Assembly: GCA_029210725.1 (NCBI GenBank)
Contig: JARGFM010000015.1
Coordinates: 34,651-98,650, forward strand
DNA from: Bacteroidales bacterium
GTDB lineage: Bacteria > Bacteroidota > Bacteroidia > Bacteroidales > GCA-2748055
Direction: 5' to 3'
DNA length: 64,000 bases
How positions within the stretch are numbered: position 1 is the first letter of the stretch; every line of letters starts with the position of its first letter. Below the pieces are notes generated by a model. It made no database searches, was not told the DNA's origin, and worked only from the letters and a program-made list of their open reading frames with translations. Below, one piece after another: positions 27,049 through 35,203 of the stretch. Both the position numbers and the translations under genes were made by a program.

Positions 27049-27779
27049 GCAAGAGACGAAGGGTTTAGTAAGTGGTTTTCCAACTCTGCCACCCTGGGAA
27101 TTAACACCTTATCTTCCACATCTGCATGATCAACCAGGTCTTTCATCAGCGCTGCAAGATCCTTCAGGACCTCATGACACAACTGCAAATCGTCAAATGG
27201 GCGCAGATATTTTATAATGAGTTCAGACAGATGCCTCAAACTTGTTTCTAAACGATTGTGCTCTTTCTCAAATTCACGGATAGAATAGCGCTGAAGCTTC
27301 TGAATGAAAGAAGCTTCGGCTTCCTTCAGGGCAGCCTGCTTTTCCAGTTCAAGGATATAAGGTAAAATTTGCTCCTCTTCCTGGGAGATATGGGCCATAA
27401 ACTCCTCTTTATAATCATTGAAAAAAGCGGTTACCAGAGTAACCTCCTTTTCGGACAGAGAAGAATGTTCCATCAGGCGCAATATTTTATACTCCACCAT
27501 GGGAAGGGCAATCTCTTTGTAGTACTTATGGGTGGAGCTAATGTAATCAACCATGGTACTCAGCGGGAACAGGGCCAGTCCCTCTTCGGGGACATACAGT
27601 TCATCCAGGTAAGCGTTTGCAATTTCCAGGAAAAAATCCGTATTCACTCCGTGGGCCTGACACACCTCATCCACACTAAGCTCTCCGAATCCAGACTTCA
27701 GGTTGAACCGGGGCAAGAGAGGCAGCAACTGAAGGTTTTCGAGTATTACCCTGTACATGGGCCAATCCCTGGTAATCAT
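27045..27779 (-). CDS. Hemerythrin-like di-iron protein (RIC/ScdA-like)
   Basis: 244 residues. N-terminal region (about 25-70) resembles the short ScdA_N/DUF542 module of RIC iron-centre repair proteins but lacks its Cys pair except one. The rest is a hemerythrin-type four-helix bundle with metal-ligand-like His/Glu in STHKYYKE, HISQEEEQILP, KEHNRLE and DHADVEDKVLIPR. It may bind a di-iron centre and sense O2, NO or oxidants. Overlap with the LuxR-type gene downstream and with the CDF gene upstream (both ATGA) argues for a common mRNA. Confidence 0.85.
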   Translation of the reverse strand: MITRDWPMYRVILENLQLLPLLPRFNLKSGFGELSVDEVCQAHGVNTDFFLEIANAYLDELYVPEEGLALFPLSTMVDYISSTHKYYKEIALPMVEYKILRLMEHSSLSEKEVTLVTAFFNDYKEEFMAHISQEEEQILPYILELEKQAALKEAEASFIQKLQRYSIREFEKEHNRLETSLRHLSELIIKYLRPFDDLQLCHEVLKDLAALMKDLVDHADVEDKVLIPRVAELENHLLNPSSLA

Positions 27780-28711
27780 CTCTGTTTTTTTTCTTTTTCA
27801 ATCTCCGTTTCCGTAATTCCGTATTTTTCATCTTCCTCCTGGTTGCCCAGGGGCTCAACATGAACCATGATGTCATAAATATTCCGGAGATTTGATTTAA
27901 TACTATTTTCCACTTTTTTAGCAATATCATGCGCCTCTTTGACCGACAGTTCAGGATTCACTTCAATGTCGAGGTTTACCATATAGTAATGTCCGATTTT
28001 ACGGGCCCTGACCCGGTGAGGATTATGGGCCCCCTTTACCATATGAATGGATTCGAAGAGACGCTTATAGAGTTCTGTATTGTCGATGCCGTCCATCAGA
28101 TCAATATTGGATTTCATAAAGATCCGGAATCCTTCGTACATAATGAAAATACTGATTAAAAGAGCGATGATACGGTCGATCAGGGGTTCTTCCAGAACCA
28201 GGGTAAAGATCAGGCTGATGAGAACACTTAAAGAAAGCAAGATATCATTTCTCATATTTCGGGCATTGGCCTCCAGCATGCTGCTCTCCACCTTTCTGCC
28301 TGTTCTGAACAGGACGAGAGAGAGAATAAATTTTCCACCGATGGAGATCAGGGTTACCCAGAGCGCCAGTTTACCCGGGATTTCCATGCTCTCGCCAGCC
28401 ACAAGCAACTGTACGGTGGAGTAGGCCAGCTGTACGCCGGCAAAAAAGATCAAAAAGGAAAGCACCTTGGTAGCTACCGTATCGGCTTTTTTATACCCGT
28501 AGGGAAATTTGATATTGGGGGGCCTGGCGATAATCCGGGCAGCGACCAGCACCACCAGCGAAGAAACAATATCAGAGACCGAATCGATGCCATCGGCAAT
28601 CACAGCAAAACTGCCTGAAATTAAACCAGCCGCCAGTTTCAAAAAAGCCAGCAGGGCGTTACCGGTTATGGCCCACCAGGAAGCTCGGATGATCTGTTGT
28701 TCTCTTTTCAT
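27776..28711 (-). CDS. Cation diffusion facilitator (FieF/MntE-like)
   Basis: 311 residues, six membrane helices and a C-terminal cytoplasmic metal-binding ferredoxin-like domain. The transport site reads DxxxD in helix 2 (ADGIDSVSD) and NxxxD in helix 5 (NARNMRND); neither has the His of zinc-type CDF sites, so Mn(II) or Fe(II) efflux is more likely than zinc. This is inference from family knowledge. The C-terminal tail is Lys/Glu rich. Four-base overlaps join it to the second CDF gene before it and the hemerythrin gene after it. Confidence 0.87.
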   Translation of the reverse strand: MKREQQIIRASWWAITGNALLAFLKLAAGLISGSFAVIADGIDSVSDIVSSLVVLVAARIIARPPNIKFPYGYKKADTVATKVLSFLIFFAGVQLAYSTVQLLVAGESMEIPGKLALWVTLISIGGKFILSLVLFRTGRKVESSMLEANARNMRNDILLSLSVLISLIFTLVLEEPLIDRIIALLISIFIMYEGFRIFMKSNIDLMDGIDNTELYKRLFESIHMVKGAHNPHRVRARKIGHYYMVNLDIEVNPELSVKEAHDIAKKVENSIKSNLRNIYDIMVHVEPLGNQEEDEKYGITETEIEKEKKQR

Positions 28712-29640
28712 CTCTTCACGGTATGATGAATGAAATGAGGATCATGTTCTGATTTATATTCTATCTGAAGGGTGATGTGCCCGATACCGAAATCATCTCT
28801 GAGAAGCTGCTCGATTTTGTGCCTCAGGTGATTCACACGACTCAGTTTAAGATCGACATTCAGCTCTACATGAGCCTCCAGATGAACCTCGCTGTCGGTA
28901 AGCATCCAGGCGTGTATATGGTGAATATTCAAGACCTCGGGCACCAGTTCGACCATATTTTTGATAGCCGGAAGATCCAGGTGTTCAGGAGCCGATTGCA
29001 TCAAGATACGGACCGACTCTTTAAGAATTATCAGTCCCGACCTTATGATATATATGGAAATCAGGACCGTGATCACAGGATCGATCCATGTGATTTCAAA
29101 AACCTGTATCAGGCCCCCCCCGATGATCACCACCACGGAGGAGAGGCTGTCGCCGATCAGGTGGATGTAGGCGGCCTTTACATTGATGCTTTTTCCTGCG
29201 TCTTTTCTAAGGATAAGGACCGCATAGAGATTGGCCAAAAGGCCAATCATTCCCACCACCAGCATGATCATGGAGTTAATGACGCCCGGATTCTGCCACC
29301 TGTGCCAAGCTTCTTTGATCAGGAAAACGCTCATGACTATAAGGATAACCGCATTGATCAGTGCGGCCATAATTTCCAGTCGTTTGTAGCCGAAAGTCTT
29401 CTTTTGATTGGCTTCACGCTTACCAATGATGGTAGCCAGGTAGGCTATAAAGGTGGCAAAGGCATCGCTTAGATTATGAAGGGCATCTGAAAGAAGCGCC
29501 AGGCTGCCTGAGAGAAAGCCTCCGGCTATCTCTACAATACTGATTACCAGGTTCAGAACTGTTGCGGCCAGCAGGTTTTTTTCATTCACCGGCTGGTGAT
29601 GCTGGTGAGTGCGTCTGCGTTTATGCTTTTTTTCGGCCAT
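28708..29640 (-). CDS. Cation diffusion facilitator (CzcD/ZitB-like)
   Basis: 310 residues, six membrane helices, a His-rich N terminus (KHKRRRTHQHHQ) and a C-terminal domain ending HDPHFIHHTVKR. Transport-site residues follow the zinc pattern HxxxD twice: SDALHNLSDA in helix 2 and IHLIGDSLSS in helix 5, so Zn(II) (or Cd/Co) efflux by proton antiport is likely. It starts directly at the last base before the ZIP gene's stop and overlaps the next CDF gene by four bases. Confidence 0.9.
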   Translation of the reverse strand: MAEKKHKRRRTHQHHQPVNEKNLLAATVLNLVISIVEIAGGFLSGSLALLSDALHNLSDAFATFIAYLATIIGKREANQKKTFGYKRLEIMAALINAVILIVMSVFLIKEAWHRWQNPGVINSMIMLVVGMIGLLANLYAVLILRKDAGKSINVKAAYIHLIGDSLSSVVVIIGGGLIQVFEITWIDPVITVLISIYIIRSGLIILKESVRILMQSAPEHLDLPAIKNMVELVPEVLNIHHIHAWMLTDSEVHLEAHVELNVDLKLSRVNHLRHKIEQLLRDDFGIGHITLQIEYKSEHDPHFIHHTVKR

Positions 29641-30447
29641 TTATATGAACAATAATAAGCTGATTGCCATAACTGCCATACCGGCCAAAAAGCCATAGAC
29701 AGAATGATGGTGCAAGCCGTATTCCCGGGCTGTCGGTAAAAGTTCATCAATGGATATAAATACCATGATCCCTGCGACTCCGGCAAAAATGAAACCAAAG
29801 ACATGGTCGTTCAGAAAGGGCATGAGGATCAGCCAGGCGATCAGTGCGCCGACCGGCTCAGCCAGTCCGGACAGAAAAGACAAAAAGAACCCCCTTTTTT
29901 TATTTCCTGTACCATAGGAAATGGGAACCGAAACAGCGATGCCTTCCGGGATATTGTGAATCGCAACGGCCACCGCAATGGGGATGCCCAGAGAGGGATC
30001 GGACATGCCGGCCATGAAAGTGGCTACACCCTCCGGGAAATTATGGATCGCAATGGCCAGTGCAGTAAACAGGCCCATGCGAACCAATCTGGGATCTCTG
30101 CTGTTGCTTCTGTCCATATCCTCAATGCGTTTGATCTCATGAGGATTTTCCTGGGAGGGGATCAGCTTATCGATCAGGGCAATAATCAGGATACCGGCAA
30201 AAAAGGCAAGCACGGCATACCAGGCGGCCATTTTTTCGCCAAATCCGGGGATCAGAGCAATTCGTGCTTTCTGGAGGATTTCTACAAAAGATACGTAAAC
30301 CATCACTCCGGCTGAGAATCCCAGGCTAAGCGATAAAAACCGGGTATTCGTGCTTTTGGTAAAAAATGCCAGGGCACTGCCGATCCCGGTAGATAGGCCG
30401 GCAAAAACCGTGAGTCCAAAAGCAAACCAAAAATTGCCTGTCTCCAT
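29641..30447 (-). CDS. ZIP family metal transporter (ZupT/GufA-like)
   Basis: 268 residues from the ATG at 30447, eleven bases after the lgt stop. An in-frame ATG at 30537 would start inside lgt and add a polar, unrelated stretch. Two ZIP motifs are clear: [11 protein letters not shown] and [12 protein letters not shown], each the metal-binding HNxPEG of the GufA/ZupT subfamily. It probably moves Zn, Fe or Mn into the cytoplasm. A ZIP importer co-transcribed with two exporters is unusual and is discussed in the findings. Confidence 0.9.
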   Translation of the reverse strand: METGNFWFAFGLTVFAGLSTGIGSALAFFTKSTNTRFLSLSLGFSAGVMVYVSFVEILQKARIALIPGFGEKMAAWYAVLAFFAGILIIALIDKLIPSQENPHEIKRIEDMDRSNSRDPRLVRMGLFTALAIAIHNFPEGVATFMAGMSDPSLGIPIAVAVAIHNIPEGIAVSVPISYGTGNKKRGFFLSFLSGLAEPVGALIAWLILMPFLNDHVFGFIFAGVAGIMVFISIDELLPTAREYGLHHHSVYGFLAGMAVMAISLLLFI

Positions 30448-30458
30448 GTAAAAACAAA

Positions 30459-31331
30459 TTAGCTGGCTTTTCTTCCTTTCTTTGGAGCTTTGGGGATGGG
30501 CTCCTGTGAAAAGTGGCGGGGTCGTTTTGCCGTCCATGCAATCATTACCACCCCGGCTAAAATGAAAGGAAGGCTGAGCAGCTGTCCCATATTAAACTGC
30601 ATTCCGGCCTCGAAAGCAACCTGGTCGTTTTTCACAAATTCAATAAAGAATCGGGCAGAGAAAAGAAGGATCATAAACACTCCAAATATAAAGCCATCAC
30701 GGACCTTCATATACCTGCGGCGATAGAAAATAAACAGAGCCGTAAATATCAGGATATAACTCAGGGATTCATAGAGCTGGGTGGGGTGACGGGCCACGGT
30801 GGGAAGTAATTCGCCGGTATTGGAGTCATAGAGCCTGTCACGGACAAACTCAAAGCCCCAGGGAAGACCGGTCGGAAGACCATAGATCTCCGAATTAAAC
30901 AGGTTTCCAAGCCGAATGAAGGCTCCCCCCAAAGCAACTACAATCACAATGCGGTCAATAAGCCATAGAAAGGAAAGTTTGTATTTTCGAATGTATAACC
31001 AAAGCGAGAGAAGGATCCCTATGGCAGCCCCGTGGCTGGCAAGTCCACCCTTCCAGATTTTAAGGATTTCAACAGGATTCGCCAGGAAATAGTCCGGTTC
31101 ATAAAAAAAACAGTGACCCAGTCGGGCTCCAATAACCGTTCCTACAGCGATATAGATTAATAATTGATCCATCATTTCTGAGCTGAGCCTTTCGGTGGAA
31201 AGGAACCTGGTAAAAACGATGTAGCCGGAAAGGAAGGCTGAAGCAAACATCAATCCGTACCACCGGATGCTGAGTTGACCAATACTGAAAATTTCGGGAT
31301 CCACATTCCAGGTGATGGCTTCAAAAATCAT
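30459..31331 (-). CDS. lgt: Prolipoprotein diacylglyceryl transferase
   Basis: Adds diacylglycerol to the lipobox Cys of prolipoproteins in the inner membrane. 290 residues, seven membrane helices. Family signature [12 protein letters not shown] and the loop [12 protein letters not shown] are present, along with [12 protein letters not shown]. First gene of the minus-strand metal/hemerythrin run; lspA, the next enzyme of the pathway, is at 48.9-49.5 kb. Confidence 0.95.
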   Translation of the reverse strand: MIFEAITWNVDPEIFSIGQLSIRWYGLMFASAFLSGYIVFTRFLSTERLSSEMMDQLLIYIAVGTVIGARLGHCFFYEPDYFLANPVEILKIWKGGLASHGAAIGILLSLWLYIRKYKLSFLWLIDRIVIVVALGGAFIRLGNLFNSEIYGLPTGLPWGFEFVRDRLYDSNTGELLPTVARHPTQLYESLSYILIFTALFIFYRRRYMKVRDGFIFGVFMILLFSARFFIEFVKNDQVAFEAGMQFNMGQLLSLPFILAGVVMIAWTAKRPRHFSQEPIPKAPKKGRKAS

Positions 31332-31357
31332 AATTACGGGCCTTTGAGATTAAGCTA

Positions 31358-31365
31358 CAAATATA
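31358..31365 (-). promoter_or_regulatory. -7 element for the lgt run
   Basis: Minus strand reads TATATTTG (TAnnTTTG), 27 bases before the lgt ATG. The first gene of the metal-transport run would be transcribed from here. Confidence 0.5.
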
Positions 31366-31396
31366 ATAACATTCCGGGGGTTTCTCCTGAAGCTTA

Positions 31397-31412
31397 TATC
31401 TTTGTATGTTTG
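31397..31412 (+). promoter_or_regulatory. Two tandem -7 elements before the Ig-like lipoprotein gene
   Basis: TATCTTTG (31397-31404) is followed immediately by TATGTTTG (31405-31412); both match TAnnTTTG. They lie 18-33 bases upstream of the GTG start at 31430. No good -33 element is seen for either. Confidence 0.5.
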
Positions 31413-31429
31413 CACTAAATTGATGAAAC

Positions 31430-33232
31430 GTGTCCGCTAAATACTTTTGGTTTTTGTCTGTTATTCTTGTTTGCTGGAGCTGTGCTCAGCAGGGATCCCC
31501 TTCCGGGGGCCCTAAAGATGAGGATCCGCCGGTGGTGCTAAAATGCGAGCCACCCAACTATTCCACAAATTTTAATGCAAAGAGGATCCTCATTACGTTT
31601 GATGAATTTATTGTTTTGGACAATGTGAATCAGGAGCTGATCGTTTCCCCGCCCATGGAAGAGAAACCGGAGGTAAAACTGAAGAAGAAGACCTTGATTA
31701 TAGAGTTTGAAGAGACAGTCAGGACAAATACCACCTATACCTTCAATTTTGGAAACGCGATAAAGGATCTCCATGAAGGAAACAAATTGCAGAATTACGA
31801 ATACGTATTCTCCACCGGCGATGTACTCGACTCTCTGTCAGTGAGGGGAACCCTTCAATATGCAGAGAGCCTCGAGAAACCCGAAGACCCGGTATCCATT
31901 ATGCTTTATTCCGATCTCCGGGACTCGGTTCCTCTCATCGATATCCCCCTTTATGTGGGACGCACGAATGACAGTGGTGTTTTTAGCGTGAACAATCTTC
32001 GCCCCGATGTATATAAGGTGTTTGCCTTAAAGGACGGGAATAATAATCTGCTTTTTGACCTTCCTTCGGAAGAGATTGCTTTCCTGGACACAAGCCTGAT
32101 CCTAAATGCCGATTTTACCAGGCAACTTTTGGGAGATTCGATCGTATCCGCAGTCCTGACGGATACGCTGGAGGCAGACTCTTCCGGAACGGGCACGGAC
32201 TCTTTGTCCCGTATGGGATCAGATCTGAACGCGATCTATATTGATTTAAATTTATTTACGGAAGAACCGGACATTCAGTACCTGACCGACTATGTCAGAG
32301 AGGACCGGCGGAAAATACAGCTGGGTTTTGCCCTCCCGCTTACAGATACTTTTACGTATTACACGCTCCAGGCGGAAGGAAAGCGTGCTCCCCGCTTCCT
32401 GGAACATTTTTCTACTAAGCGGGACAGCCTGACCCTGTGGATGATCGATTCGACAGACTATAACCATGACAGCATTCAGATGGTGGTGAACTATACGGTA
32501 AAAGACACCCTTGAGCAGTTTATATGCACATCCGATACCCTTTTGTTTACTTACCGGGAACTTCAGGGTAGAAGCAAAAGGGACCGGTCGGATCAAAAGG
32601 AGACCGCGACGGAAGAGGAAAAACTGGAGCTGCTTACCATCCGGAACAATAGCAACCATGATTTGAACAGAGATCTGTCCCTGCAACTGGATTTTCCTTT
32701 AGGCAGGATGAATGATTCTCTGATATCTCTTTACCATATTCCCGATTCGGCGGAGGTTCCGATTCCTTTTTCAGTGAGGGCCGACACCCTGTCTCTATAC
32801 CGGGCTATCCTGACTGCCACCTGGGAGTCGGATTCCAGATACAGGATGCTGTTATTGCCCGGGGCCATTTCGAGCATCTATCCCATGCAGCACGATACGG
32901 TGGATGTGAGCTTTAAAACACGCGACCTGGAGTTTTACGGACAGATTCTGCTCACTGTAAACCAGGTGGCACACCAGGTGCTGGTTCAGCTTTTCAGCGG
33001 TAAAACACTGGTAAAAGAAATTTTGGTTGAGAAGGATGGACAGTATCATTTTCCCTATCTGTCCCCTCAGAAGTACCAGTTTAAATTTATTCATGATCTC
33101 AATAATAACGGAAAATGGGATACGGGTAACTATCTGAAAAAGATTCAGCCCGAACCCGTAGAACTACTTCCCGGAACGATTGAAGTAAGGTCAAACTGGG
33201 ATCATGATGTGACCATGATCCTGGAAAAGTAG
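31430..33232 (+). CDS. Ig-like lipoprotein of the 'GGPKD' family
   Basis: 600 residues. A hydrophobic leader ends in CWSC, a plausible though atypical lipobox, followed by QQGSPSGGPKDEDPP, the hallmark of a Bacteroidota lipoprotein family with an SbsA-type Ig-like domain (about 35-130). Later there is a carboxypeptidase-like fold (near 180-225, TNDSGVFSVNNLRPDVYKVF) and a C-terminal tail resembling the same family. The start is a GTG; an ATG seven bases earlier is in another frame and stops after five codons. Function unknown, probably outer-membrane. Confidence 0.85.
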   Translation: MSAKYFWFLSVILVCWSCAQQGSPSGGPKDEDPPVVLKCEPPNYSTNFNAKRILITFDEFIVLDNVNQELIVSPPMEEKPEVKLKKKTLIIEFEETVRTNTTYTFNFGNAIKDLHEGNKLQNYEYVFSTGDVLDSLSVRGTLQYAESLEKPEDPVSIMLYSDLRDSVPLIDIPLYVGRTNDSGVFSVNNLRPDVYKVFALKDGNNNLLFDLPSEEIAFLDTSLILNADFTRQLLGDSIVSAVLTDTLEADSSGTGTDSLSRMGSDLNAIYIDLNLFTEEPDIQYLTDYVREDRRKIQLGFALPLTDTFTYYTLQAEGKRAPRFLEHFSTKRDSLTLWMIDSTDYNHDSIQMVVNYTVKDTLEQFICTSDTLLFTYRELQGRSKRDRSDQKETATEEEKLELLTIRNNSNHDLNRDLSLQLDFPLGRMNDSLISLYHIPDSAEVPIPFSVRADTLSLYRAILTATWESDSRYRMLLLPGAISSIYPMQHDTVDVSFKTRDLEFYGQILLTVNQVAHQVLVQLFSGKTLVKEILVEKDGQYHFPYLSPQKYQFKFIHDLNNNGKWDTGNYLKKIQPEPVELLPGTIEVRSNWDHDVTMILEK

Positions 33233-33237
33233 GATGA

Positions 33238-34212
33238 TCAGTTCCCGGATGGATTATCGAGCCGCTTCCAGATTAAAGCCGCAGCCCCCAGAACGGCGAT
33301 ATTTTTATTTAAAAGGGCGGAAGGAACGATCTCAATCTTATTCCGGAAGATGGGTAATAGATGTTCTTCCATGCTCTGTTTGGCGGGATCAATGATCCAC
33401 TTCCCCGCTTTGGCCAGTCCCCCGAATAAAAAAATGCGGGAGGGGCTGATATGAGCCACCGTGTCGGCCAGGGCCCTGCCCAGGAGGTAGCCGGTTCTTT
33501 CAAAGGCTTTGATGGCAATAGGGTCGCCTGCTTCGGCCAGGGCAGTAATCATTTTTGGTTTTAGTTTGGAAAAGGGAATTTTCCGAAAATCGCTCTCGCT
33601 GTTTTCTTCCGCCAGTAATTCATACACAGTTCTTTTAATTCCCGTGGCCGAAACGTATGCTTCCAGGCATCCTCTTTTTCCGCATCCACATTGCCTGCCA
33701 TGATCATAAACCAGTACATGTCCGAGTTCTCCGGCAAATCCGTCGTGCCCGTAAATGATATCTCCATTGACAACAAGCCCGCTTCCCAGCCCGGTTCCCA
33801 GGGTGATCATCAGAAAATTCTTCAGCTTGACGGCATCTCCAAACAGCATTTCTCCCAGCGCTGCAGCATTGGCATCATTGGTGACCAGAATGGGAAGGTG
33901 AAAATGATTTTCCATCAGTTTGACAAATTCAATCTTCCCTTTCCAGGCCAGGTTGGGAGCGTTTTCAATGGTGCCTGTATAGTAGTTGCCATTCGGAGCC
34001 CCCACCCCAATACCAAGTAAAAGAAAGGAAGTTTCGATCTGTTCCAGGCTTTGTTTCACATGCGCATGAAGTGCTTGAATAAACGCTTCGATGCTTTCAT
34101 ATCCGCGGGTGCTGATTTCATCTTCGAAATGGATGAATCCCGAACGATCCACCAGGCCTATTTTTGTAAAGGTTCCCCCAATATCTATTCCAAGAACAAC
34201 TTCCAGAGCCAT
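33238..34212 (-). CDS. ROK family sugar kinase (glucokinase-like)
   Basis: 324 residues. ATP-binding GIDIGGTFTKIGL at the N terminus, catalytic NDANAAALGE, GTGLGSGLV, and the zinc motif GRQCGCGKRGCLEAY that distinguishes ROK kinases from repressors; there is no N-terminal helix-turn-helix. Glucose or another hexose is the likely substrate. It could phosphorylate the glucose released by the 53-60 kb alpha-glucan locus, though it is not linked to it. Confidence 0.9.
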   Translation of the reverse strand: MALEVVLGIDIGGTFTKIGLVDRSGFIHFEDEISTRGYESIEAFIQALHAHVKQSLEQIETSFLLLGIGVGAPNGNYYTGTIENAPNLAWKGKIEFVKLMENHFHLPILVTNDANAAALGEMLFGDAVKLKNFLMITLGTGLGSGLVVNGDIIYGHDGFAGELGHVLVYDHGRQCGCGKRGCLEAYVSATGIKRTVYELLAEENSESDFRKIPFSKLKPKMITALAEAGDPIAIKAFERTGYLLGRALADTVAHISPSRIFLFGGLAKAGKWIIDPAKQSMEEHLLPIFRNKIEIVPSALLNKNIAVLGAAALIWKRLDNPSGN

Positions 34213-34240
34213 CGGATTTCAATCTATGGATTATAAGGGC

Positions 34241-34248
34241 CAAAATTA
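34241..34248 (-). promoter_or_regulatory. -7 element for the ROK kinase gene
   Basis: Minus strand reads TAATTTTG (TAnnTTTG), 29 bases upstream of the ATG at 34212. Confidence 0.45.
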
Positions 34249-34300
34249 ATAATTCTAAGCGGATTTGGTTAAATTAGCTGAGATATCTAAAACACAAGCT

Positions 34301-35152
34301 ATGACCAATTTTATTGTTCCCATCGACTTTTCAGTGGATTCTCTCAAAGGACTTGAGTGGGCGCTTCTGTTTTCTCAAAAGAAAACGGTGAATATTCAGA
34401 TGGTCTATGTATTGACCAATAGTTCCAATTTTCAGCCCAGAGTGGTTGAGGAGGAACAGAAATATGCAGAGACCCAGTTCAGGAAGCTGGTAAAGGATTA
34501 TGGTCCGCGACTTGGAAATCAATCCAGACTGCGGTACCTCATAAAAAAAGGGAAAGTGTACCGGGAAATTGTGAACCAGGTGAACTCCTACAAGAATGCT
34601 GTGGTTTCTGCCTCGACACATGGTGCTTCAGGTTTTGAGGAGCTCTTTATAGGGAGCAATGCCCTTAAAATTATGGCTGCCACCGAAAAACCGGTATTTA
34701 CTCTGCGCACATACATGCCTGGCGATGTGAAGAAGATTGTCGTACCCATCAAGTTACATCTGGATACCAGGCAAAAAGCCCCGGCTGCGGCTGATCTGGC
34801 CGAACTGTTTGGTGCAGAGTTACATGTGCTGGCTATTTCGACTCACAAGAATAAGCGGGACCTGGAAAGGCTGGAGTCCTATTCAAGGCAGGTAAGCAAT
34901 TACTTCAAAGCCCGGAAGCTACAAACTGTTAGCAAAACACTGGTGGGAGATAACCTGCCCGGACTGACCTGCACTTATGCCGAGGCCGTAAATGCTGATC
35001 TGATTGCCATTATGTCCAGCGCCATTGATAAGTGGAATGTTTTTCTGGGGAGTTATGCGCAGCAAATGCTGAAAAGCGCCCCCGTTCCTTTGCTGAGTAT
35101 CACACCCAGGGAAAAACAGATACCTGCAGGATTCAGTACCTTTGGAGGATAG
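34301..35152 (+). CDS. Universal stress protein, two tandem domains
   Basis: 283 residues from the ATG at 34301 (MTNFIVPIDFS...); an in-frame TTG at 34265 is less likely. Two USP folds: the first about 1-145 and the second about 150-283, each with the DFS/PIK-type nucleotide strand, the second ending SAPVPLLSI. ATP-binding glycines (GASGFEEL, GS) are partly kept. Role in stress survival is by family. The histidine kinase that follows is in the same frame, separated only by a TAG. Confidence 0.87.
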   Translation: MTNFIVPIDFSVDSLKGLEWALLFSQKKTVNIQMVYVLTNSSNFQPRVVEEEQKYAETQFRKLVKDYGPRLGNQSRLRYLIKKGKVYREIVNQVNSYKNAVVSASTHGASGFEELFIGSNALKIMAATEKPVFTLRTYMPGDVKKIVVPIKLHLDTRQKAPAAADLAELFGAELHVLAISTHKNKRDLERLESYSRQVSNYFKARKLQTVSKTLVGDNLPGLTCTYAEAVNADLIAIMSSAIDKWNVFLGSYAQQMLKSAPVPLLSITPREKQIPAGFSTFGG

Positions 35153-35203
35153 GCCATAAGCAGACAAAAAGAACATACGGAATATCATGACGGGTCGCAT
35201 TTA

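Noticed and set aside
28777..29472. 231-residue His-rich plus-strand frame opposite the first CDF gene
   Set aside because: Antisense shadow of the CDF gene; the His content arises from complementary codons. No independent support.
35150..35152. TAG between USP and kinase as pyrrolysine or programmed read-through
   Set aside because: No supporting tRNA or signal is visible; a TTG or rare start is simpler. Kept only as a start-site finding.
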